Shown here one piece after another: positions 43,783 to 54,885 of a stretch of DNA of 64,000 nt (position 1 is its first letter; every line of letters starts with the position of its first letter). The notes under the pieces were generated by a model. The model ran no database searches. It saw only the letters and a program-made list of their open reading frames with translations, and was not told the origin of the DNA. The DNA is from Sclerotiophoma versabilis (Eukaryota > Ascomycota > Dothideomycetes > Pleosporales > Didymellaceae). Position numbers and translations under genes: made by a program. The DNA lies in NCBI GenBank assembly GCA_012274445.1, contig JAAROD010000004.1, forward strand, positions 1,922,001-1,986,000, in the 5' to 3' direction.

Positions 43783-46155
43783 ATGGCCGGTGTAATCGCC
43801 AGCGAGCAGCAGGGCCTGCCACCCATCGACCAGCAGTACCAGCAGCAGCACCACCAGAACGGCGTACCTGACGGCACCCAGCCCCACCCAGACCCTTACA
43901 GTGGCACCACCGGCGTCGGAAACGGGCCTCAGATCGTCAGCACTTCGCCAGGCCTAGATGTCATTTCTGGCCCGCTCCTCAATTACAGGCGTACCAGCAC
44001 CGATGGCGGAGAGACGATATGGCACGGCAGCATCTTGATCGTCACTACACCCGGACAGCAAGACCCCATCGTGGTGCTGTCACCTGCAGGCCCAGTCGAC
44101 CAGAACGCAGGCAATGTTCAGTTCAGCAGGTCCCAGCCCATAAGGATTGGTGGAGAGAAGCTGTACGAAGACCCCAAGCGCGCATTCTGGCGCTTCATCG
44201 TCCAAGTCCCGTTCCAGCAGTTCGAGGCTCGATGGCGGTACGATATCCAGAACTTGGTCTATGTCGACCGCAGTAAGGCAGAGAAGCCGCAGCACTTTGC
44301 CGTCCCTTCCATCTACCAGTCGATGCGCATCATGTTCCACTCGTGCAACGGTTTCAGTGTCGGCACGGATGTTGACGCCTGGTCTGGACCCGCGCTTTGG
44401 AACGATGTCCTGCGCATGCATGAACAGAGGCCATTCCACGTAATGATTGGAGGAGGGGACCAGATTTATAACGATGGAGTGCGAGTCGATGGGCCGTTGA
44501 AGCCTTGGACTGCTATTAGTAATCCTCACAAGCGTCGCGAGTTCCCATTTGGTGAGCAGATGCGTGCAGACTGCGACGAGTACTATTTCCAGAATTACGT
44601 CAGGTGGTATGGCCAGAAGCCTTTCTCCACGGCCAACGGTCAGATCCCGCAGGTCAACATATGGGATGATCACGATATCATCGACGGATTCGGTTCGTAC
44701 ACGGATCATTTTATGAAGTGTGCTGTTTTCAGAGGCATTGGTGGTGTTGCGCACAAGTATTACCTGTTGTTCCAGCACCACCTGGCCCCTCCGAAGAGCA
44801 CTTTCACAACTGACGCGCCCAAGACGACGAGTGCGGATCCTACAGGAACGACACCGGCGGACCCTGTGCAGCTGAAGGAGGCTTGGGTTATGACTGATGA
44901 TAAGGGCGATCCATCGTACATCATTGGGCCGAAGCCTGGCCCATATGTTGAGGAGCGCAGCCGAAATATTTACTGCCAGTTGGGAGCACGTATTGCATTT
45001 GCTGGTGTTGATGCGCGAACGGAGCGCACTCGTCACCAGATCAACTACCCAGAGACGTACAAAATGATCTTTGATCGCCTGGACAAGGAGTTTTCCGCGA
45101 ACACGAATCTCAAGCATCTCATCTTTCTGCTTGGTGTGCCGATTGCGTATCCTCGTTTGATCTGGCTCGAGAACATCTTGCAGTCGCCGCTCATTGCTCC
45201 TGTCAAGTTCTTGAACAAGCGATTCGGTATGGCCGGCTCATTCTTCAATCAATTCGACGGCAAGGTCGACTTGCTGGATGATCTCGACGACCACTACACA
45301 GCACGACAGCATAAGACTGAGCGCCGCGAGCTGGTCCAGATGTTACAAAACTTCTCCAAGAAGCATTCCGCTCGTGTTACCATCCTCGGTGGAGATGTGC
45401 ATCTTGCAGCCATTGGTCGTTTCTACTCAAATCCTAAGCTCCAGATCCCGGCCGAGCACGACTGGCGCTACATTCCCAACGTTGTTAGCTCGGCCATTAC
45501 CAACAAGCCTCCACCCGCCGCCGTGGCCAATCTGCTCGCCAAGCGCAACAAGATCCACCACCTGGACCACGACACCGATGAGACTCTCCTCGAGATCTTC
45601 GATCGCGACCCGGGCATTAAGGGTGAAACCCACGTCGTCCGCGCTGGCACCGAACCCATTAACAACTCCAACGGCCTTGCGAATGGCGAGCACACTGACA
45701 CGCCCACCAAAGAAGAAGCGCACAAGGGCGCCGCAATGGTCAACGGCAATAAAGTCGACCAGAAAACCCGCGACTCTAACCACGCTACCATGCCATCCCG
45801 CAACTACGCCATCATCTGCGAATCCACACCGCCCTCAACCTCAACTCTATCCGCGCCCGCCGCCGCACCGGGCCAGGCACCCAGCATCAACGGCGCCGCA
45901 AGTGCGATCTCTGCGCCGCCGGAGCGCAAGGGCAACATGCGCCATGCAATCCACGATGGCGAGAAGAACGCCGGCACCGGACATCCTGCAGCCCAGGGTT
46001 TGACGCCTTCGGGGCTGTGCGGACCGTATGGTCTGGATGTAACGATCAGGGTTGAAATCAGCAACTCTGACCGCGAGGGCAGGACGGACGGGTATGGATT
46101 TAGTATCCCGGCCTTGGAGGCGGGTGGTTATGCACAGCAGGGTAGTAGTTGGTAG
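43783..46155 (+). CDS. PhoD-like phosphatase family protein
   Basis: A single exon encodes 790 residues with a Gln/Pro-rich start and no signal peptide. The central region has the PhoD-like metallophosphatase signature in order: MFHSCNGFSVG, HVMIGGGDQIYND, VNIWDDHDIIDGFGSY (the metal-binding DDHD) and a late VTILGGDVHLAAIG histidine/aspartate motif. The C-terminal ~180 residues are low complexity (Asn/Pro/Ala/Ser), ending in a short conserved-looking block (GPYGLDVTIRVEISNSDREG). Fungal members of this large cytoplasmic group are mostly uncharacterised, and some are linked to cell-wall or septum formation. Activity on phosphodiesters or phosphomonoesters is inferred from the motifs only. Confidence 0.92.
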   Translation: MAGVIASEQQGLPPIDQQYQQQHHQNGVPDGTQPHPDPYSGTTGVGNGPQIVSTSPGLDVISGPLLNYRRTSTDGGETIWHGSILIVTTPGQQDPIVVLSPAGPVDQNAGNVQFSRSQPIRIGGEKLYEDPKRAFWRFIVQVPFQQFEARWRYDIQNLVYVDRSKAEKPQHFAVPSIYQSMRIMFHSCNGFSVGTDVDAWSGPALWNDVLRMHEQRPFHVMIGGGDQIYNDGVRVDGPLKPWTAISNPHKRREFPFGEQMRADCDEYYFQNYVRWYGQKPFSTANGQIPQVNIWDDHDIIDGFGSYTDHFMKCAVFRGIGGVAHKYYLLFQHHLAPPKSTFTTDAPKTTSADPTGTTPADPVQLKEAWVMTDDKGDPSYIIGPKPGPYVEERSRNIYCQLGARIAFAGVDARTERTRHQINYPETYKMIFDRLDKEFSANTNLKHLIFLLGVPIAYPRLIWLENILQSPLIAPVKFLNKRFGMAGSFFNQFDGKVDLLDDLDDHYTARQHKTERRELVQMLQNFSKKHSARVTILGGDVHLAAIGRFYSNPKLQIPAEHDWRYIPNVVSSAITNKPPPAAVANLLAKRNKIHHLDHDTDETLLEIFDRDPGIKGETHVVRAGTEPINNSNGLANGEHTDTPTKEEAHKGAAMVNGNKVDQKTRDSNHATMPSRNYAIICESTPPSTSTLSAPAAAPGQAPSINGAASAISAPPERKGNMRHAIHDGEKNAGTGHPAAQGLTPSGLCGPYGLDVTIRVEISNSDREGRTDGYGFSIPALEAGGYAQQGSSW

Positions 46156-46671
46156 GATGTGAAGAAAGAGGCGAGGAGTATGCCGGGTGGCAATGGAGTG
46201 GTCAGGGGAGGGAGAAAGCGAGACGAGGAGAGTACGATGAAAGGATGTGGTAATGTGTCGTTTTGTGTTTCGTAATTGGTGCTGCTATACCCGGATCGTA
46301 AAGTTTGTAGTACCTATTTTATAGTACGTAGTATCTAGTCTGTGATTATCGCTCGCGTATCGGTTTTCTCCTCCAACAGCATGCCACCTCATCTTACCCC
46401 CCAAACCTCGCACCGCCCTCACGAGGTTACACAAGACGGTACCCTCCTGCAACCCCATGAACATACCTGATCCACCGCAGCGCATCACCACGTCCTCACA
46501 ATGCTATCAGTAAAGTAATCTATACAACTCCATCCTCACCACAAAGCCCCGCCCTGACCTTCCCATCCCCAAGCAAAGGGTAATTATCAGCGCACGCACG
46601 CACCCAATCAAGCTCCCACGGCCCTACATCCCTCCCCACGAATTGAGCTTGACACGCTTAGCCTTGAACAA

Positions 46672-46719
46672 GAAGAAGAAGAAGAAGAAGAAGAAGAAGA
46701 AGAAGAAGAAGAAGAAGAA
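46672..46719 (+). repeat. (GAA)16 microsatellite
   Basis: Sixteen uninterrupted GAA units on the plus strand. Likely length-polymorphic. ORFs running through it give poly-Lys or poly-Ser only. Confidence 0.95.
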
Positions 46720-46904
46720 AGCCCCGGGAACAAACTGCTGTTATGTGGCTTACCACTGTTTTCCCCGCTTGTACAGCGTGGGGGACGGCTCGGGGAGGTC
46801 AACGAATCTGAGTGCTTTGCAACGATTCTGTCCTTGAAGCGGCAGGGTGGAATTGTGGAATTCGAGTGGGGTGTTTCAGCGCAGGCAGGTTTGGGTGTTT
46901 GTTT

Positions 46905-46919
46905 GGGGGGGGGGGGGGG
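46905..46919 (+). repeat. 15-bp poly-G tract
   Basis: Fifteen consecutive G. It can form a G-quadruplex-like structure and is prone to length errors in sequencing. Confidence 0.9.
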
Positions 46920-48214
46920 TTTCTTGGGAAACTACAATGCACTTTTCGGGCTTGGGAAGGGTGTATAGAAAATCTTGGGTGTGCTTTAGAAGGGGTTAGG
47001 AGCTTTTCGAGGTTGTGCTTGTGGATGCTGGGTTTAGCGTGGGGTATAATGGCTATGATGATGAGCTCCGTTGTCAACTGCCAGCGCTTGTTTAATCCGT
47101 AGAAATGCACTGAATAGATTACAATGACCCCTAAGAGCTTTATTAAACCAGTAATTGCGGCGATTTGTGTCCTTTCTGTGTGCAGTACGGCACTGTGGAA
47201 TTGGATAGAAGAATCGTATGTTGTAGCTTGGCGCACATCCAGTAGGATGAATGTGACTATGGTATGGTTGCCTCAAGTTCGACCTGATATGGTCTCGACT
47301 TTCCTTCACTTTGGGGGCGCGGGCTGAAACACCCGGCAGGTCGAGATGAGGGTTCGTAATCTCTGTTGCCTGCGCAGAGCTCTAGAATGATAGTGTTCGT
47401 GATGAAGAAGCTAGGAGCTCCGCTCCGGTTATTGGGACGCACATGGAATGATTCGGGGGTTTTGGGAATCGCATCTGCAATTTAAACTAACTTAACTGTG
47501 CACACGTGGGTCATGTCAATTAAAATGAAGTTATAGCAGGGCTTCTGCTTTCGTAGTTGCGCGTACAGCAGTGCAAGAAACTTAACAGACCTGAACCAAC
47601 AGGCTTGACGAGCTGTTTCTTGCTAGAAGATGCATTGTATGTCTTGGTAAGTTTTCCATCAATCATACGTACAGCCTGGAATAGTTTTGGTCTGAGGTAA
47701 AGCTTGGTAATGCGCCTGAGTACCGGTCAGCGTTTCCTCAAGACGCCAAGTTGACCTAACGCGTAGCATCATCTATTCTTACTCAAAAGACTTGAGATTG
47801 GCTAGAAAGAACATGAACGGTGTATATCTGATAAGGCCGAAGTCAGGTCGAGGACATAAAAAGCACCCCGAGGTGGATGTGTCGGCGTTACGGATTGGCT
47901 ATCCGAAACAGCCTACCGTATACAGCAATGCCCAATAGACCTTTAACATCAACTACCATCTTCCATCAGATGCATGCCTATTGCAGATTAACGGATTAAA
48001 AGTGAGATAAGAGAGCCATGAAATGGGTCGCTCATTATGATCACACGATCGAGTTTGTAGAAAGTCACAAGAAACTCAGTTCGACATGAGCTAAGCGACC
48101 GTTCATTTGCGTGAATTAGCTGAGTATTAGACGCACAACAATGTCTCGAGGGGTTAGTTGATATGGAGAGATAGACTGAAGTTGAGGATGTGACATTGCA
48201 TCTTCTGACTAAGC

Positions 48215-49222
48215 ATGCCGGCTTCGGCCTCATTCATCACTCCATCCCTCAACGACCACCGAAGCGTGGACATGGCAAACATTGCGCAAACTGGTGCATT
48301 TTCAGGCCGGGTTGCACACAAAAGTGCCGTACTGAAGAGACCCGTCGCATTGTGGACAAGATTGACAGCAGTGCAAGCTTGCCGGCCAAGCCACACCCTC
48401 AATACCACGTGCAGTGTGGCACTCCTCCAACACCAGAGAGAGCAGAGAATACCAATCCGCGAAGCCCCAACCCGACCATACTCAACCATGGCTTCCGCTC
48501 CTGCGCCCCCACCACAAGTCCGCCAAGACCTCGCAGACCTCTTCACTAGCCTCGAACAAAGCTTCACCAACACCAACCTTGGGCCCGAAAGATGGTACCT
48601 CATCGCCCTTGCCGCCCTAGTCGGAGGCACAGAACCCGAGTTCGCGTCTGAACTCTACCTCCACATAACCACCCAACCCTCCTACCAGAGCTCTTCATCC
48701 CGACAAGCACTAACCCGACGCCTGCGCGAAGCCCTCGTAAAGTTAGTCTCGCTAGTTGGCGTGTGCAAGCCACTTGAAGCCATCTTAGCTATCAGCAAAG
48801 TGGAGCAGCCCTCAGATCGTGATTATTCATTTACCCGAAAAGACTGGAACGCCGACTCTTCGAACCACCAGAGGGGCTTGGCCTGGCTGCAGAAAATCTA
48901 CGCGGGGAACACAGAAGATACCCTCGCGTTGTTCGATGCGCACAAGGATTTTCGCTGGATTTCCGAACAGATCACTTACGGGCTTTATCTGAGCGACCGG
49001 CAAGTGCTAGACGATTGGGATACGGAGAGCGTGGTGCTTGCGGGGATAATGATTCAGAACCTCAAGCTGGAGACGAAGTGGCATATCAGGGGGGCACTGA
49101 GGGTGGGGATGAGTAAAGAGGATGTTGAAGCGAATATGAGGGCAGTGAGGATGGTCGCGGAGTTTACGGATGTCAAGCTGCATCGCGTGCCTGGTGTGGA
49201 GGAGGTAGAGCATGAAGTGTGA
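48215..49222 (+). CDS. AhpD/carboxymuconolactone-decarboxylase-like protein, probably mitochondrial
   Basis: A single exon encodes 335 residues from the first ATG. The first 91 residues are Arg/Ser/Thr-rich with few acids and end TRPYST, like a mitochondrial presequence, just before MASAPAPPP. The ATG at 48488 (context caaccATGG) would give a 244-residue cytosolic form, so dual starts are possible. The body is all-helical (LADLFTSLEQSF, LIALAALVGGTEPEFASELYLHITTQ, LREALVKLVSLVGVCKPLEAI), fitting the AhpD-like fold. The redox pair EXXCXXH of active AhpD is not visible, so it may lack peroxidase activity. The function is unknown. Confidence 0.75.
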   Translation: MPASASFITPSLNDHRSVDMANIAQTGAFSGRVAHKSAVLKRPVALWTRLTAVQACRPSHTLNTTCSVALLQHQREQRIPIREAPTRPYSTMASAPAPPPQVRQDLADLFTSLEQSFTNTNLGPERWYLIALAALVGGTEPEFASELYLHITTQPSYQSSSSRQALTRRLREALVKLVSLVGVCKPLEAILAISKVEQPSDRDYSFTRKDWNADSSNHQRGLAWLQKIYAGNTEDTLALFDAHKDFRWISEQITYGLYLSDRQVLDDWDTESVVLAGIMIQNLKLETKWHIRGALRVGMSKEDVEANMRAVRMVAEFTDVKLHRVPGVEEVEHEV

Positions 49223-50415
49223 TGGTCGATACTACTGCTGAGGACTCGGTTATGATATCCGTCGATTGGTGCTTGCAGAAACGTAGTGCTACCTGCTTCA
49301 CAGCCTGATAGTGTGCTAGTTGCAAGTAAAGCATCGCGCAGTGTACACAGCCATCAAAAACCAAGTCAAAGACAATATTCTACACTATCATTTATCAATA
49401 GTTACTACGTTAGATAACACTATTTCTGCTAGAAGCTGCCACTTCTTATAAGTACCACAAAACATCTTGTTAGTCCCAGTAACTACCAGGAGCCGGCCGC
49501 CTTACGCAAAATAGAAAACTGTCTGGCGACTTATCCAAGTACGAACAATGCATCTGCACTCCTCGCTAAACAAGAAGCCTAAGTTGATGCAAAGTCAAAA
49601 CCAAGAAAACGACAGTATCTTAGTTCTTCATAGCAATTTGCAGACAACATGCACAAAATTTGCAAACGTCTATTGATTCTAGATCCCGGATTCGAGATAC
49701 TATGGAAGATATTGCGGCACTGTCTACTCATGCCATTTATTGAATTAGTTGTAGAATTTACTAAACTGCGTTAGATCTGTTGAATTCATTGAACTCATTA
49801 GATTGCATTTGGAATCATTTGTTGGATTTATGGGATTCACTAGATTTATAGCATTCATTAGGTTGTTTGTTTATTAGGATTATTGCATTAGATTGATTGC
49901 ATTCGCTCATTGCAGTTGATTTATTGAACTCACTGCCAGCATTGGATTGCATTTATTGCACTGCGTTAGATTTAGTAGGTTCATTAGGTTCATTAGATTC
50001 ATCAGATTCATTTCACTGCAATGGATTCATCGCATCGCGTCGCATTCGTACTAGCAGCAACACCAACACCAGCACATTAAACCCCATGCGGCGCTTGTAG
50101 TGCGTATTTCATATACACCTCGTTCATTTCTCTCGAGGTTATGCAAATCCATCTCTTTTCTTCATGTCACCTTCATGTCCACCATAACATTACCACCCAT
50201 CAAGCCGTCTCATAACCATCCATCTCATAGCCATTCGTCTTCGTGAATCGTAAACGTATAGCACGCCAAACGCCAAGCAGGACCCGTAGGCACTGTGAAT
50301 GCAAGAAAGAACCGCCCATGTACACAAATAACAGAACAGATAACAGACGTGAAGAGGTGAAAAAGAAGAGAGAAACGCAGTTTTACAGGTCGCAGTAGAG
50401 GATCAGACGATAGGA
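49223..50415. other. Intergenic containing a 10-bp periodic repeat
   Basis: AT-rich, with no gene. The degenerate repeat at about 49735-50047 is the main content. The right end is the 3' flank of the surface-protein gene. Confidence 0.6.
49735..50047. repeat. Degenerate ~10-bp AT-rich tandem repeat
   Basis: Units close to ATTAGATTCA / ATTGGATTCA recur about every 10 bp (for example GTTCATTAGGTTCATTAGA and ATTCATCAGATTCATTTCA), with drift and occasional inserts. About 30 copies of decaying quality are estimated by eye. Confidence 0.75.
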
Positions 50416-51553
50416 CTACCGCCTGCTCGAATGCCTCGTGTGCCGCGTGTGGCGGTCTGACGAACTTGCGCTGCCTGTGAGGTGGTTAGCGGCCGCTCCT
50501 GTGCGGTTCGTTGTGGAACTTACTGCTCGATGTGTAGTCGGAGTAATAGTAGGATGAGCCAGAGACAGTGGTGCTCTTGTCATCGCGTCTGTCGTGCTTC
50601 CTCTTCAGCCCCAATGCTAGCGCCAGCCCGCCCAGCGCCGCCGCCATGCCCATCCCCTTTCCGATGCCGCTCTTCTTCTCGCTCATCGGCCGGCTTGGAC
50701 GGCTGGGTCCCTGGCCGTACCAGCGTCCGCCCGCGGCGGCGCCACCCGCGTGGTGGTGGTCCTCAATGTACGTGGTCTCTTCATGGGTGTGTTTGCGCTT
50801 CTTGCCGCCAATGCCCAGGATGCCGAGGAGAGTGTCGAAGAGGGCGCGGGCACAGCAGAAGAGGCAGAGCAGGAGAAGGAGCAAGATACCCAAGATAACG
50901 CCGATGACGATTCCGGCGATGGCGCCGCCAGACAGGCCGTTGGAGGCGTCGGTTTCGCTCAGCGAGCCGCTTGCGCCGGTGGGAATGGCAGTCTGGAAGG
51001 GGACTGTTGCGGTGGGCGTGCCGGTGTATGTGATGACCACCAGCGTCGAAGACGTGGGTCGGACAGGCGCAGATGCAGACACAGTGGGCACGATGCCGCC
51101 CGAAGACCCGCCAGCGATGACCGCGCAGGTACCGGAGGCTTTGCAGTAGAATCCAGAGTCGCAGCAAACGCTCCCACACGGGCTCTGGCTGTTGCCGCAC
51201 GCCGCTGTCGTCGCTGCGGATCCGCCAGTGTACGAAGAACCGACGCTGGTCTTGGTCACTGCACCCACGGTCTCCACCCAGGTTGTCGTGTAGTAGGCCC
51301 ATCCGCCGCCAGTGGCTCCGGCGCCGGCAGAGCCGCACTGCGCTTGGTTGCTTGCATCGGTGACGCAGGTCGAGCCGGCCGGACAGCACAGCCAGTTATC
51401 CCAGCCGCAACTCACGCCGTCGCAGGCAGCGCGCCTGTCGATCTGGGTTGCGTTGTGTAGCAGCATGAGCTCGTCATCATGGACAGGGTAGGGCTTTGCA
51501 AGTGCAGTGGATGTGGTCAGGGCCAGGAGGGCGAGAGTTTTGAAGAACCCCAT
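50416..51553 (-). CDS. Cys-rich single-pass surface protein
   Basis: Exons 51553-50524 and 50474-50416 encode 362 residues; the second exon encodes a Ser/Arg/His tail ending RHSSRR. MGFFKTLALLALTTSTALA is a signal peptide. Two small Cys-rich modules follow (CDGVSCGWDNWLCCPAGSTC and CGNSQSPCGSVCCDSGFYC), then a Ser/Thr/Pro stretch likely to be O-glycosylated. A strong membrane helix (GGAIAGIVIGVILGILLLLLL) comes next, then a basic, Gly/His/Tyr-rich cytoplasmic tail. This plan is common among fungal cell-wall-sensing or adhesion-like proteins, but no WSC or CFEM domain is evident. The ORF upstream to 51913 is leader sequence, not coding. Confidence 0.88.
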
Positions 51554-52337
51554 TGTGGGCTGGAGTGAGGCCAGAGAGGACCTCTCAGAGCTCTCAGTCG
51601 TTTGCAGATAGTCCGGGACGGCTGTTGTCGATCGCGGCGCTGAGTATGGCGCTGTAGTGGTAATACGATGCGGGGTTGCTATCTTAGCGTATCTGCAGCT
51701 GATAGCGAATGGAAGCTGGCTGCCTCGTGGATGCTTCGATGGATGGAATGGAGTCAGCGATTGTTGTTCTTTGGAATGCAACAAACAAAGAACGAGTGTG
51801 CAAATGTGGAAAGAAGGCTCGACGTCGTGCAAGGAAGCAAGGGAGGAAATAGGGCACTTAGATTTGCTGAGGCTGGCGCGTCCGGGTGGTTGGGGAGGTT
51901 GGTGACACCACAAAGGGAACCAATCAGGTGCACTGGACTCGAATCTTGAAACTGTCGGCGTGAACGATGGTATTGATCGTGGTGCAATTGTTTGTGAGCT
52001 TGTAAATGCAATTGTTCATGTGTTTGGAATCAATTCCTGCGCGAGACCTAGTGGTGGACGAGATGAGCTCACAGTGTATACAGTTGGCCCGAGCTCATCG
52101 TCCACCTAGCAACGCCAGCCACCGCTCGTGTTCGACCATCACCACGCAACAGCCCGCTGTCAATTAATCGATTCGGCAACATCCTGGCTCCGGCTGCGAG
52201 CGTGCTCGTACCTGACTAGAGTGTGTCGTGCGTCATCATCGCGCAGCAGCTAATTCAGGACCGAGTCGCTGTGATTCGCACCCTTCGTCAGCCTTGCTCT
52301 ACAACGCATGTAGTGTCGCACTGTGTCTCTCTGGCAC
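51554..52337. other. Intergenic, no supported gene
   Basis: Promoter of the surface-protein gene on the left and 3' flank of the GMC oxidoreductase on the right. Nothing else seen. Confidence 0.55.
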
Positions 52338-54266
52338 CTACATCTTAGCCAAGACAGTGCCCTCCTTCGCCCGTCCCGCAGTACCCAACCCGTACTCTTC
52401 GATGAGTCTCTGCGCCGCCTTGTACCCGACCAGGTAAGCCGTAGGCTGCGTGTGGTTATTCGTCGTCACCGGACAGACGCTCAAGTCAGCGACCCTCAGC
52501 CCCTTCACACCCAGCACCCTGTAGTCCTTGTCCACACAAGCCCCCTTCTCACCCGCCTTGCCCATCATTACCGAGCCGTTTGCATGCCACACGGTGCTCG
52601 CATTATCGCGCACAAATGCATCGACGTCAGCGTCAGACAGACTGGCCGGCCCGCAGAGCGTCCGCTTGATCGAAGCCTTCAGTACTTCGTTGTGCGTAAT
52701 CTTCGTCCAGACTGAGCGTACGGCTTCGCGCATGATACGCACGTCGTAAGGATGTGTGAGGAAGTTGAGGTGGATGACGGGCTTATCGTTTGGATCAGAC
52801 GAGTGTAGAGTGACCGAGCCTTCGCTTTGAGGGTTCATCAAGAACGCAATGCACGTCATGTAGCTGTTGCCCTTCTCGATCTGGACCCCGGGCGGCCACG
52901 CCAGGCTGTTGTTGATGAATTCGAATGTCGGGACATTGTCCTTGGCAAGGAACTGCTGTGTCGAGGCCGGAAGCGCCGTGAATTCTGGAAAAGTGCTGAG
53001 CGCAGGGTGTTTGAGGAATCCGCCCCATAGACACGACTGCTGCAATGTCAAAGCACCCGTCTTGTCCTTCTCCCAAAGCGCGGCAGCCTCGCTCATCAGC
53101 TTCTCGTCGGACTCGAAGGCCCACCGATCGTTCAGGGCACCGTCGACCTCCACGCTCATAAAGGCCAGCACGTGGTCCTGTAGGTGCTTTCCTACATCAG
53201 GTAGATCCTTCTTGACTGCAACGCCAACGCTCTCCAGCTCAGCCTTGGGGCCGATGCCATTGACGAGCAAAAGTCGTGGTGAGTCGATAGCGCCCGCGCA
53301 AAGAACGACTTCCTTGGTGGCATACACTGGGAATCTGTCAGTCCACCAATCAACCCACAACAGTGCCATCCTGCCTTACCTCTCCTCCCATCTACAACCT
53401 CAACACCCACCACCCTCTCCCCATCCTCACTCCACAAAAGTCGCGTGACCCCCGCATCAGTCCAGACCCTCAAATTCCTCCCCGCATCCTCCAGATGCGC
53501 AATCGCACTCGTCGTCCTCCCATTCTTACTATAACTATACGGAAAAACACTAATCCCCATGGGATCTCCACTATTCGGATCGAGATTAACCGTCTCGCCG
53601 GCATCAAGCAGGGCCTGCATCGTCTCGCTCACACCCTTCTCAAGCCGAGGCGGCAAACCCACTTTAACTTTCCCCCGCGAGCCATGCGCGCCTGAGTCCG
53701 GGGCGGCGAAATCCTTATACCCCTCGGCAGCGCTGAAATCATACGTTTCTATCGCCGCGTAGTCGCGCTGCACTGTATCCCACTTCCACGCGTCGTCCCC
53801 AACGCGCTGCGCCCATTCATCGTAGTCCGCTGCGCTGCCTTTCAGATACACGCCGAAGTTCAGCAGCGATGAGCCGCCTAGCCCCCGGCCCCGTGTGTAT
53901 GCGATGGTGCGTGAGTTGAGCGCTGGTTCAGGCGCCGAGACATAGCCGTGGTCTAGATCCGGGCGGAAGAGCGCGGCGTGGTAGCGGTGGGCGGGCGCGT
54001 TGAGGAAGGCGCCTGAGGGGCGGGAACCGGCTTCGAGGACGAGGACGGAGGGCGCTGCGGGAGAGTTGGCGAGGTGGTGAGCGAGGAGGCAACCGGATGT
54101 GCCCGCTGCGAGGTGTTAGTTTGGGGGGTGGATGTGTTGGGTTCGCAGCGTGGAGAGGGCAGGTGGCACGGTTGGTGGGGTTGAGAGTGAGAGTGGGAGT
54201 GGGAGTGGGGATTGAGGGAGAAGGTGTGGTACCTCCAACGACGATGAAGTCGAACGTGTCTGCCAT
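52338..54266 (-). CDS. GMC-family FAD oxidoreductase (choline/alcohol dehydrogenase-like)
   Basis: Exons 54266-54233, 54105-53380 and 53326-52338 encode 582 residues with all phases closed. The join at the first intron creates VVGAGTSGCLLAHHLAN, the N-terminal FAD dinucleotide-binding motif. Next is TRGRGLGGSSLLNFGVYLKG (GMC signature 1), then YATKEVVLCAGAIDSPRLL (signature 2). The catalytic pair region is TVWHANGSVMMG and TTNNHTQPTAYLVG. There is no signal peptide, so it is probably intracellular. It oxidises an alcohol or a related substrate, which is unknown. The first intron (127 nt) contains a G-rich GAGTGG repeat. It lies in the same orientation as the rhodopsin-like and PhyH genes upstream. 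Confidence 0.93.
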
Positions 54267-54885
54267 GGCAAAGCTGACAAGACGCGTCGAAGTAGTACTT
54301 CAGTGACAACTATAAGGTTACTAAATACTGCTCATTGCGTACAGCTGCGTTCATATATACTCCGCACCTCGGCAAAGCATTCACGCCAGCCTCTCCTCTT
54401 CCGACGGCCAGCAAGATCGTGCATGGCGCGGATGGCCTCATCGCCCTGCATCGCCCTGCATCAGCACAAAACTGCCCCTCCACCGAGGGCTCCACAAGGG
54501 ACTGAGCTCCCCGCTGCCGATTAAGTGGTCGATCAGGCACCAAGTGGGCCCTGACTCGCTGCACGGGACCAATCCCGGGGTTGCGGAGGCGGGAGACCTA
54601 GCGGCGCTAGTGACCGGCAGCCTCTTTCGGCAAGATGTAAGATGCGGCTGATGCTGAGTAAGGTGCTGATGTGGTACACCAAACTGATGATTGATGCACA
54701 TGCATCTCAGGTGTATCATGTCTGCTTTGTTGCTGACGCCAGCGATGACATTGATTTAAACAAGGCCGATTTTGCATTCTGGAAGTCGATCGTGGACGCT
54801 TGGAACTGGACGACCCATCGGTGTCAATAGCGATCAAGTCGGACGATGACTGAGGTGTGTGTTTGTATTTCAAGTGCCGTAATTT
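54267..54885. other. Intergenic, no supported gene
   Basis: Promoter of the GMC gene and 3' flank of the rhodopsin-like gene. No coding signal. Confidence 0.55.

Larger units (their letters stand above)
46156..48214. other. Intergenic with simple repeats, no supported gene
   Basis: It contains a (GAA)16 microsatellite and a 15-bp G tract. A long minus-strand ORF at 46799-47236 is low-complexity and unsupported. Confidence 0.5.

Noticed and set aside
44080..45117. 345-codon ORF on the minus strand
   Set aside because: Antisense to the PhoD-like phosphatase gene, which has clear motifs on the plus strand.
46799..47236. 145-codon ORF on the minus strand
   Set aside because: It runs through the G15 tract as poly-Pro and is otherwise featureless.
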